Shown: positions 1-5,844 of the stretch, piece after piece | Position numbering within the stretch: position 1 is the first letter of the stretch | Layout: each line of letters opens with the position of its first letter | Assembly (NCBI GenBank): GCA_020348365.1 | Contig: CP070749.1 | Coordinates: 1,004,032-1,012,035, forward strand | DNA from: Candidatus Bathyarchaeota archaeon | GTDB lineage: Archaea; Thermoproteota; Bathyarchaeia; Bathyarchaeales; Bathyarchaeaceae | Direction: 5' to 3' | DNA: 8,004 bases | The notes under the pieces: model-generated | What the model saw: only the letters and a program-made list of their open reading frames with translations | What the model was told of the DNA's origin: nothing | Database searches by the model: none | Translations under genes and position numbers: made by a program

Positions 1-2177
1 TGTTTTCTCAGAGCCACCTCACCGAAGACACCGCCATGGTCTCCAACAAATATGATACCATCGGCTCCAGCAGCGAATGCGTGCAGCAGATGTTTCAAGC
101 CGATTCGTCCAGTTGTCGGCACACGAATTATCTCCACATTTGATGGAGAGGACGCTCTCATCTGCCCAGCTAGATCCGCAGAGCCATAGGCTATCTCTCT
201 CTCAAGGAAGGCCACGATCTTCGGAGACTCTCCACCCTCGCATATTCCATGTATCTGAGCGATCAGCTGCTCATCTGTGCAGTGGTTCAGCTTGATTGCC
301 TCTTGAGGACATCTCGGCACGCATATTCCACACCCAACGCATGACACGGGATTTACTGCTATGCCGTCTGGAGACTTCTCCACTGCTCCCACTGGGCAGA
401 CTTCCAAGCACACTTCAGAGAGATTACACTTCTCCGGGATTATTTGGGCTACTTCTGGAGACACGAAGATTTCGCCCTTCCCAACAAAGGTTGCCACCCT
501 TGAAGCCGTGGACATGGCCTCCAAGGTTGTTTCCCTCACGTCTTTCGGGCTCAACGCGCCGCCAGCGACGAAGACTCCCTCTCTCTGGCTGTCAACGGGT
601 CTGAGCTTGTAGTGTCTTTCCAGAAGAAAACCGTCCGAGCCTATCTGAATGCCCAGTTTCTGGGCAAGCTCTTCAGTGCCTGAGCTCGGAATTATCCCTG
701 TAGTGAGCACGACGAGGTCAAACGCGCCCTCAACTTTGGACCCGATAAGCGTGTCCTCCGCCCTCACCAATACCTTGTTCTCGCGCTTCAAGGGAACCAC
801 CTCGCCGACGCGTCCCCTCACAAATTGCACGTTATGATCTTGAGCTGTGGCGTAGAATTCTTCATATCCTTTCCCATCGGCTCTTATGTCAGTGTAGAAG
901 ATCCACGGCTCGGCGTCTGGCACGATCTTTTGAAACAGCATGGTCTGCTTGATGGCGGCCATGCAGCCTATATTGCAGCAATTCTCAACTCCCCTGTCTT
1001 GGTTCATCATTCTACTGCCGACGCAGAGTATGAAGGCGACTTTCTTCGCCACCTTTCCGTCTGAGGGTCTACGCATCTCGTGGCCTAGAAGTCGCTCTAA
1101 CTGGAGGTTAGTTATGATATCGGGGTGTAAGCCAAAGCCGTACTCCTCAAGTTCCTCTGGGTCAAGCTGATCGAAGCCTGTGCAGGCAATTATGGCGCCC
1201 ACCTCCAGCTGAACGGTCTCTTCCTTCTGATCGAAGTTGATGGCGTTGCCCTTACAGAACTTCTCGCAAAGCCTGCAAACGCCTTTCGTGAAGTATAAGC
1301 AGTGCTCCTTGTCAATCGCGTATGTTCTTGGAACAGCCTGCTGAAACGGTGTGTAAATGGCCTTTCGCGGATACAATTCCGCTTCAAATTCGCTTGGAAC
1401 CTTAACCGGGCAGACCTTATCACACTCCCCACATGCAGTGCACTTGGATGCATCTACGAATCTTGGATGCTTCTTGATTAGGACGCGATAATTTCCTGGA
1501 GAGCCTTCAACGGCTGTTGGCTCCGCCATACTCATGATTTCTATTTTTGAGTGCTGTCCAGCTTCCACCATCTTCGGCGTCAAGATACACTGCGAGCAGT
1601 CGAGGGTGGGGAAAGTCTTGCTGAGCTGGGCCATATGTCCGCCTATGCTTGGGCTCTTCTCCGCTAGGTGTACCTGATAGCCCTTGTCGGCCAGTTCTAG
1701 AGAGGCGATTATGCCTGCTATTCCGCCTCCGATAACGAGGACCCGCTGATTCACGGGTATGCTCCTAGTCTCCAACGGTTCCAAGTGGCGCGCTCGTGCT
1801 ACGGCTCCACGTACAAGATCTATTGCCTTGGATGTGGCGGCTTCTATATCGTCATGGCCCCAGCTGCACTGTTCTCGAATGTTTGCCATTTCAAGCAGGT
1901 ACGGGTTTAGTCCAGCCGATTCCACGGTTCGCCTGAAAGTGTCTAGGTGCATCCTAGGCGAACAAGAAGCCACGATGATTCTGTTGAGCCCATGCTCCTT
2001 TATCCCACGTGCTATCATCTCTTGTCCGGGGTCGCTGCACACGTATTCATATGTCTCAGCGACTTCAACATCCTTGAGTCTAGCAGCAGACTCTCGCACT
2101 CTCTCCACACCCACTGTGTCACTTATGTTACCTCCACAGTGGCAGATGTAGACGCCGATTTTGACCTCTTTCGTCAT
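1..2177 (-). CDS. hdrA: HdrA-like heterodisulfide reductase subunit A with C-terminal MvhD-like domain (3' end cut by window)
   Basis: Iron-sulfur flavoprotein that in the family relays or bifurcates electrons between ferredoxin, a hydrogenase or dehydrogenase and a heterodisulfide-type acceptor; cytoplasmic. About 725 codons are visible, with no stop before the left edge. Order: N-terminal HdrA domain (residues 1-140, CxC at 12-14, SCSP at 71-74); FAD Rossmann motif GGGIAG at 150-155; TLDCSQC at 191-197; ferredoxin motif C246/C249/C252/C256; second cluster motif C293/C301/C304/C308; flavin-domain cluster cysteines C385, C400, C401, C405; C-terminal ferredoxin motifs at 584-594 and 613-623; MvhD-like domain from about 652. 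ATG at 2177 has AGGAG eight bases upstream. Oddities: S587 replaces a cluster Cys and the MvhD-like part lacks its usual cysteines. No hdrB or hdrC is visible, so the partner is unknown. HdrA identity is firm; the physiological reaction is not. Confidence 0.93.
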   Translation of the reverse strand, partial: MTKEVKIGVYICHCGGNISDTVGVERVRESAARLKDVEVAETYEYVCSDPGQEMIARGIKEHGLNRIIVASCSPRMHLDTFRRTVESAGLNPYLLEMANIREQCSWGHDDIEAATSKAIDLVRGAVARARHLEPLETRSIPVNQRVLVIGGGIAGIIASLELADKGYQVHLAEKSPSIGGHMAQLSKTFPTLDCSQCILTPKMVEAGQHSKIEIMSMAEPTAVEGSPGNYRVLIKKHPRFVDASKCTACGECDKVCPVKVPSEFEAELYPRKAIYTPFQQAVPRTYAIDKEHCLYFTKGVCRLCEKFCKGNAINFDQKEETVQLEVGAIIACTGFDQLDPEELEEYGFGLHPDIITNLQLERLLGHEMRRPSDGKVAKKVAFILCVGSRMMNQDRGVENCCNIGCMAAIKQTMLFQKIVPDAEPWIFYTDIRADGKGYEEFYATAQDHNVQFVRGRVGEVVPLKRENKVLVRAEDTLIGSKVEGAFDLVVLTTGIIPSSGTEELAQKLGIQIGSDGFLLERHYKLRPVDSQREGVFVAGGALSPKDVRETTLEAMSTASRVATFVGKGEIFVSPEVAQIIPEKCNLSEVCLEVCPVGAVEKSPDGIAVNPVSCVGCGICVPRCPQEAIKLNHCTDEQLIAQIHGICEGGESPKIVAFLEREIAYGSADLAGQMRASSPSNVEIIRVPTTGRIGLKHLLHAFAAGADGIIFVGDHGGVFGEVALRK

Positions 2178-2239
2178 CTTGGTTTCTCCTCTTTGCGCAG
2201 GTTTTGAGACGAAGCCAGCTTCTCTAGAAACTTCAGCAT
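2174..2239 (-). CDS. Possible 21-residue upstream ORF coupled to hdrA
   Basis: A short ATG-initiated frame encodes 21 residues (MLKFLEKLASSQ... ending EEKPR), and its TGA overlaps the hdrA ATG as ATGA. Its last codons contain the hdrA Shine-Dalgarno sequence. The peptide is charged and could form an amphipathic helix. No clear ribosome binding site precedes it and I recognise no family. It may be chance within the hdrA leader or a small coupled leader peptide. Confidence 0.15.
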   Translation of the reverse strand: MLKFLEKLASSQNLRKEEKPR

Positions 2240-2250
2240 GGCACAACTTT

Positions 2251-2259
2251 CAATAAGAA
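2251..2259 (-). promoter_or_regulatory. Weak TATA-like element upstream of hdrA
   Basis: The minus strand reads TTCTTATTG here, about 75 bases before the hdrA ATG, in the 97-base gap (2178-2282 less the overlapping small ORF end) after trm56. It could give hdrA its own promoter with a leader of roughly 50 bases. The alternative is co-transcription from trm56. The match to an archaeal TATA box is poor. Confidence 0.25.
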
Positions 2260-2282
2260 CCTTTCGCTGGATATCAGAAGGA

Positions 2283-2819
2283 CTAGAGAACTCCGAAGAT
2301 GACTTTCTTCCCCTTCTCTCGGGGGGCCACTCTCATCCTACCTTTCTCGAATTCTGTTTTGAGCCCTTTCCCTTCGAAGAGTCTATCCAGAAATATCGCT
2401 AAGGCGGCTATCTCCGAGTGGGGTTGGTTGCCTACAGCGATGTTGTAATCTGCCAGCTGAAAGGCGTCCTTATGGACCTTCTGAGAGCCGACTAGAACGA
2501 GAACAGGCTTCTCCTTTGGAACCTTGTGCAAGCACTCGTTGATATTAATCCCGTACATGGTTAGGTGGCACACCACGCTACTCTCCTTCCAGTTTTGTAT
2601 AATGCTTCTCCAGTTTCTTTCATACGTAACTTCAAAGGGTCCGCCCCACCTGTCCACGACACCTTGAATTCTCTTCTCTAAATTCGCATCTCGTTGTCCA
2701 GAGTATATTACCTCTGAGACGGAGAGCGCCCTAGATGCTAGGAGTACATGCATGGTCGCCCTCTCATCGCGATCTACCCTATGACCGAGACGCAGCACAG
2801 AAACTTCCGGTCTAACCAT
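2283..2819 (-). CDS. trm56: tRNA (cytidine(56)-2'-O)-methyltransferase, aTrm56
   Basis: SPOUT-class enzyme that uses S-adenosylmethionine to 2'-O-methylate C56 in the T-loop of archaeal tRNAs. The 178-residue length is normal for the family. Recognisable blocks are SVLRLGHRVDRDERATMHV near the N-terminus (7-25), HLTMYGININ (85-94), VLVLVGSQKV (106-115), and the C-terminal ADYNIAVGNQPHSEIAALAIFLDRL region (123-147). The last of these corresponds to the cofactor-binding knot of the family, with the typical GNQPHSE. The ATG at 2819 is preceded by a GGTGGTGG stretch. It diverges from tfe and lies upstream of hdrA on the same strand, with about 105 bases between. The basic C-terminal tail (163-173) may contact RNA; that is inference. 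Confidence 0.93.
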   Translation of the reverse strand: MVRPEVSVLRLGHRVDRDERATMHVLLASRALSVSEVIYSGQRDANLEKRIQGVVDRWGGPFEVTYERNWRSIIQNWKESSVVCHLTMYGININECLHKVPKEKPVLVLVGSQKVHKDAFQLADYNIAVGNQPHSEIAALAIFLDRLFEGKGLKTEFEKGRMRVAPREKGKKVIFGVL

Positions 2820-2850
2820 CTTCCACCACCAACTATTGCAGATGCAGAAG

Positions 2851-2860
2851 AGATAAAGAA
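2851..2860 (-). promoter_or_regulatory. TATA box candidate for trm56
   Basis: The minus strand reads TTCTTTATCT, about 35 bases before the trm56 ATG. This predicts a transcript start around 2826-2830 and a very short leader still carrying the GGTGG ribosome-binding stretch. It was identified by position and AT content only. Confidence 0.4.
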
Positions 2861-2975
2861 CATTTCCTTAGCAAGCTACTATCTATGCTATACAGCCACA
2901 TAACTCACGCGAGCAGGCTTCCAGTACGTTACCGACATAGATGGTCTAAAACTATTAAAAAGCGAAAAATAGTTG

Positions 2976-3018
2976 TCTAGATTCTTTAAAAGTTAGATAG
3001 ATTTAAGTTTCTAGATTC
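2976..3018 (+). repeat. Direct repeat TCTAGATTC x2 flanking the tfe promoter
   Basis: TCTAGATTC occurs at 2976-2984 and again at 3010-3018, a 34-base period of about three helical turns. The first copy sits where a BRE would lie, next to the TATA candidate; the second lies near the predicted transcription start. The placement suggests an operator or factor-binding pair, but the AT-rich setting makes chance possible. Confidence 0.35.
2984..2992 (+). promoter_or_regulatory. TATA box candidate for the tfe-HD pair
   Basis: CTTTAAAAG is a good archaeal TATA-box match. It predicts transcription starting near 3012-3018 and a leader of about 45-50 bases to the tfe GTG. A second AT-rich stretch, ATTTATTATT at 3021-3030, would place the start almost on the ribosome binding site and is less likely. 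The rest of the 2820-3062 intergenic region shows no gene. Confidence 0.45.
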
Positions 3019-3062
3019 ACATTTATTATTGTAGATGCAGTGCACGGCAAGAGGATGTTCCA

Positions 3063-3575
3063 GTGGTCTCCTTCGTTGACGACAAAACGATAACAAAGGT
3101 CGCTGAGGTCTTAGGTGAAGAAGAGGCTGTCCAAATCACTGGCATCCTCAGAAACTCCAGCGAGATCACAGATGATCAAATCGCGAACAAAACAGGCATA
3201 AGGCTGAATCATGTCCGCAAGATCCTCTATAGGCTCTATGACCACTCCCTCGTGGGGCTGAGGAGATCAAGAGATCAAGAGACCGGTTGGTTCATCTTCC
3301 ACTGGCGACTACAGCCAGACCAGTTCGAGGGCTTCATCACCAATCAGAAGCGTCACGTCCTTGAGAAGTTACAGGAGAGGCTCGATTACGAAAAGGACCA
3401 CGACTTCTACTACTGCTACACGCCGGGGTGCAGAAGAGTCCCTTTTGAGGATGCAATGGAGATAGTCTTCAGATGTCCAACATGCAACAAACCGCTGAGA
3501 CACTACGAAAACGGAGAGATAGTCCATGTTCTTGCCGAAAAGGTTGAGCATTTGAGAGAGGAATTGGGTGAGTGA
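3063..3575 (+). CDS. tfe: Transcription initiation factor E, alpha subunit (TFE)
   Basis: General archaeal transcription factor homologous to eukaryotic TFIIE-alpha. It binds the RNA polymerase clamp and stalk and the upstream edge of the bubble, and aids promoter opening. Residues 8-90 form the winged-helix domain (VAEVLGEEEAVQITGIL..., then ITDDQIANKTGI and VRKILYRLYDHSLV). A linker helix near 93-112 leads to a zinc ribbon with C118, C123, C138 and C141. The first cysteine pair is spaced Cx4C (CYTPGC) rather than the usual Cx2C; the second is the usual CPTC. The 170-residue length fits. The GTG start has GAGG eight bases upstream, and no in-frame ATG, GTG or TTG lies between it and the stop at 3012. 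The ATG at 3055 is in another frame. It overlaps the downstream HD gene by 8 bases. Confidence 0.93.
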   Translation: MVSFVDDKTITKVAEVLGEEEAVQITGILRNSSEITDDQIANKTGIRLNHVRKILYRLYDHSLVGLRRSRDQETGWFIFHWRLQPDQFEGFITNQKRHVLEKLQERLDYEKDHDFYYCYTPGCRRVPFEDAMEIVFRCPTCNKPLRHYENGEIVHVLAEKVEHLREELGE

Positions 3576-4122
3576 GCGGTTACCATCTGTTGATAAGACC
3601 TTGGGACTTCTCTCTCAAAGCGGATGTTCACCTCAGGTCATAAGACACTGCAAGACCGTTGCCTCCATCGCCACACAAATCGCCAATACATGCCGAGAAA
3701 GAGGATTTAATGTTGATGTGAGGCTTGTTAATATCGGAGCCCTCCTCCACGACATCGGACGCTCAAGAACTCACAGTGTCGATCACGTAATCATAGGCGC
3801 TGAAATCGCCAAATCACTAGACCTACCAGAACCCATCATATCGATTATTGAACGTCATGCAGGCAGCGGCATATCCATTGAGGAAGCTGAGAAGCTGGAA
3901 TGGCCAATTAAGAGCTACATTCCAGAGACGCTGGAAGAGAAGATCGTGACCTACGCGGACAAGCTAGTTGATGGAGGAAGGAAAGTGCCCATAGAACAAA
4001 CGATCAAGAAGCATTCTAGGAAACTAGGCGAAACCCATCCATCGATCAGAAGACTGAGAGAACTTCACAGAGAACTTTCACACATCATCGGAGATTGCGA
4101 TGCCAGTATCGACAATACTTAG
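3568..4122 (+). CDS. HD-domain metal-dependent phosphohydrolase (TIGR00295-like)
   Basis: Predicted cytoplasmic metal-dependent phosphohydrolase of 184 residues, related to an uncharacterised archaeal HD family. Metal-binding positions are H27 (in IRHCKTVA), H61-D62 (ALLHDIGRSRTHS), H73, H97 (ERHAG) and D131 (TYADKLVD), the full H...HD...H...H...D series of an active HD fold. The substrate cannot be read from the sequence; nucleotides, cyclic nucleotides or phosphate-ended RNA are possible. The GTG start at 3568 lies inside the end of tfe, which stops at 3575, so translation is probably coupled; a GAGAGG stretch just upstream can act as ribosome binding site. Its tight link to tfe, opposite trm56, hints at a role in RNA or nucleotide metabolism, but that is inference. 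Confidence 0.85.
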   Translation: MSERLPSVDKTLGLLSQSGCSPQVIRHCKTVASIATQIANTCRERGFNVDVRLVNIGALLHDIGRSRTHSVDHVIIGAEIAKSLDLPEPIISIIERHAGSGISIEEAEKLEWPIKSYIPETLEEKIVTYADKLVDGGRKVPIEQTIKKHSRKLGETHPSIRRLRELHRELSHIIGDCDASIDNT

Positions 4123-4185
4123 GAGATCTATGCTCCCTTTGCATGCAACTAATAGGCAGACCGTTTTAACGAAAATTGCTTTCCT
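4122..4185. terminator. Convergent intergenic segment with weak terminator signals
   Basis: This short gap lies between the ends of the HD and DUF116 genes. On the plus strand, GGAG at 4122-4125 can pair with CTCC at 4133-4136, followed by CTTT, and TTTT follows at 4164-4167. On the minus strand AATTTT occurs at 4178-4173. These are modest candidates for T-tract termination in both directions; no strong hairpin or long T run is present. Confidence 0.25.
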
Positions 4186-4773
4186 TCAGTGGTTGTTGGA
4201 GCTTAAATGCATGTAATCGTTCAAGATTCGCCAATCTACCTCTGTATTGACGCAGCCGTCTTTAAGCAGAGCCACGCCTTGTCCCGCGATTCCAAACTTC
4301 TCGCAGGCGAAGCTTCCAAGCATCAGCTCCTTTAGGCACGCCACTCCCAGAAGGGCATTCGGTTTCTCTTTGACCAGAATCTTTTTTGAAACGCTCCCGC
4401 CTGGCAGGATGTATACGTCTTTATAGCCTAGCCTCTTGGCCTCTCGAATCACTCTCGCTATTCGGCATTTTCCACATTCTTGACATTTGTAGCCATGTTC
4501 GCTTAATTCAGCTTGGCAGTCTTTGGAGCGCAGGCATTGAGGTAGAAACAGTATTCTCTCTGGGTATGGAGTGGCTGCAAACTTCGATCTGTAAGTCTTA
4601 TTCTTTGTCTCTACATAAAGTTGAAACAGGTCCTTTTCGTCCACTCCCATCTTTGCAGCGAGTTGCTCCAGTCTTGCAATCGCTATGCCGCTGATTTTTG
4701 ATTTGGCAAGTTTCCCTGCAATCCGCATGATCGCCGTGTTTTTGCTTCCGTCCACAGTTTCTGCTTCCTTCAA
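4186..4773 (-). CDS. DUF116 domain protein, cysteine-rich, probable metal or Fe-S binder
   Basis: A 195-residue protein of the DUF116 family, whose function I do not know. The family signature is clear: ILFLPQCLRSKDC (74-86), CQECGKC (97-103), the GGS motif at 125-127, LLGVACLKEL (141-150), and GVALLKDGCVNTEVD (166-180). Eight cysteines are seen (80, 86, 97, 100, 103, 146, 157, 174). The CxxCxxC cluster and the conserved GVAC and GC cysteines suggest an iron-sulfur or other metal site. No transmembrane segment or signal peptide is visible. The start is uncertain: TTG at 4773 has only a weak upstream AGG; GTG at codon 7 (4755) and ATG at codon 16 are alternatives. It diverges from the ribose-1,5-bisphosphate isomerase gene, but no functional link is evident. 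Confidence 0.82.
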   Translation of the reverse strand: MKEAETVDGSKNTAIMRIAGKLAKSKISGIAIARLEQLAAKMGVDEKDLFQLYVETKNKTYRSKFAATPYPERILFLPQCLRSKDCQAELSEHGYKCQECGKCRIARVIREAKRLGYKDVYILPGGSVSKKILVKEKPNALLGVACLKELMLGSFACEKFGIAGQGVALLKDGCVNTEVDWRILNDYMHLSSNNH

Positions 4774-4827
4774 AGCCTATTTTGAGGGGGTTCCTTGAGT
4801 AGTTGGCAGTTCAACATTCTATCTATC

Positions 4828-4838
4828 TAATATAAAGG
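4828..4838 (-). promoter_or_regulatory. TATA box candidate for the DUF116 gene
   Basis: The minus strand reads CCTTTATATTA, a good TATA match about 60 bases before the TTG start. It predicts a transcript start near 4803 and a leader of about 30 bases. It lies back to back with the isomerase promoter in the 142-base divergent region. Confidence 0.45.
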
Positions 4839-4863
4839 TTCACCATAGCACGCGCACCCAAAG

Positions 4864-4870
4864 TTTATAG
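4864..4870 (+). promoter_or_regulatory. TATA box candidate for ribose-1,5-bisphosphate isomerase
   Basis: TTTATAG, preceded by an AAAG stretch that could serve as BRE. It predicts transcription from about 4892 and a leader of about 25 bases containing GGTGGAG at 4904-4910. That ribosome binding site ends five bases before the TTG start at 4916 and supports that start. Confidence 0.5.
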
Positions 4871-4915
4871 TTGGATGTTTGCTAAAAGAGAACAGTCCCC
4901 ATTGGTGGAGATCTC

Positions 4916-5836
4916 TTGCAAGAAGCAATCCAGAAAGCTGCTATGAGCATAAGGCGTCTTAAGGTTCAAGGGGCAAGAAATGTTGCAATCGCCGCTACAA
5001 AAGCGATACAAGAACAGGTGAAGAAGACAGAAGCGAAGGATAGGAACGAATTTTTGAGAGAGCTTTCAGAGGCTCAGGAAATTCTCTTCTCCTCAAGAGA
5101 GACGGAGCCACTTATGAGAAACGCTCTTCGATGGATAACGAGCCTAGTGGAAAAGAGTGCCCACAAAAAGGTCAAAGAATTGGCTGAAATAGTCTTCTCG
5201 ACTTCACAACAATTCCTTGAAACTCTCGAAGGCTCAAAGGAGAAGATCGCGGAAATCGGGGCTAGAAGAATCAAGAACGATTCTGTGGTTTTTACTCACT
5301 GCCACTCATCTACCGTCACTCATTTGTTGAAGAGGGCTAAGCTGGACGGAAGATCCTTTGAGGTCATCTGCACTGAATCTAGACCTGTCTTTCAGGGCAG
5401 GATGACTGTGAAGGAGATGTTAGCATTGGGTGTGAAGACAACTTTGATTGTGGATTCAGCAGCCCGCTCCTTTGTGAATAAGGCGGATCTCGTACTTGTC
5501 GGAGCAGACGCAATAACATCAGAGGGAAACGTGATTAACAAGATTGGAACAAGTATGATAGCCTTGGCAGCCCATGAGGCTAGAACACCCTTCTACGTAG
5601 TTTCCGAGCTTCTAAAATTCGATCCGACAACCATGTACGGGGACTTTGAGAAGATAGAGGAGAGAAGTGCAGATGAAATCTGGAGAGAGCCCCCTAGAGA
5701 CTTGATCATAAGAAACCCGGCGTTTGATGTGACGAGGAGAGATTTCATTCACGGCATAATCTGCGAAGCGGGCATAATATCTCCCCACTCGATAATCGAA
5801 GTCATAAATAGGAGATATCCCTGGGTCTTCGAATAA
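4916..5836 (+). CDS. Ribose 1,5-bisphosphate isomerase (AMP pathway; eIF2B-alpha-like fold)
   Basis: Cytoplasmic enzyme converting ribose 1,5-bisphosphate to ribulose 1,5-bisphosphate, the step between AMP phosphorylase and RuBisCO. The 306-residue protein belongs to the eIF2B/MtnA superfamily: a helical N-terminal domain (about 1-115, with IRRLKVQGARNVAIAA) and a C-terminal Rossmann-like domain. Catalytic residues are C129 in FTHCHSSTV and D198 in VLVGADAI. Their spacing of 69 residues equals that between Cys135 and Asp204 reported for the Thermococcus kodakarensis enzyme. Substrate-binding blocks TESRPVFQGR (153-162) and GNVINKIGTS (204-213) are intact. The TTG start is supported by GGTGGAG five bases upstream. 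The gene ends 8 bases from the convergent RuBisCO gene. A translation factor eIF2B subunit is the alternative; the Cys/Asp pair and the neighbours favour the isomerase. Confidence 0.95.
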   Translation: MQEAIQKAAMSIRRLKVQGARNVAIAATKAIQEQVKKTEAKDRNEFLRELSEAQEILFSSRETEPLMRNALRWITSLVEKSAHKKVKELAEIVFSTSQQFLETLEGSKEKIAEIGARRIKNDSVVFTHCHSSTVTHLLKRAKLDGRSFEVICTESRPVFQGRMTVKEMLALGVKTTLIVDSAARSFVNKADLVLVGADAITSEGNVINKIGTSMIALAAHEARTPFYVVSELLKFDPTTMYGDFEKIEERSADEIWREPPRDLIIRNPAFDVTRRDFIHGIICEAGIISPHSIIEVINRRYPWVFE

Positions 5837-5844
5837 TAAAATCG

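Noticed and set aside
1190..1453. An 87-codon minus-strand frame inside hdrA
   Set aside because: It is in a different frame from the conserved HdrA ferredoxin motifs that cover the same bases, so it is a shadow frame.
1..2177. Possible frameshift or decay in hdrA, given missing cysteines
   Set aside because: The frame is uninterrupted for 725 codons and conserved motifs follow in the expected order, so substitution rather than frame damage explains the missing cysteines.
77..2207. Many plus-strand reading frames of 60-130 codons across the left third
   Set aside because: They lie antisense to the continuous hdrA frame, have low-complexity Ser/Arg/Leu-rich translations and match no family I know.
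2820..3062. A possible small RNA or gene in the trm56-tfe divergent region
   Set aside because: I see only AT-rich promoter-like sequence and short repeats, with no tRNA, C/D box pattern or convincing coding frame.
4916..5836. Translation initiation factor eIF2B subunit or methylthioribose-1-phosphate isomerase
   Set aside because: The Cys129/Asp198 pair, the TESRPVFQGR and GNVINKIGTS blocks and the RuBisCO and AMP phosphorylase neighbours fit ribose-1,5-bisphosphate isomerase better.
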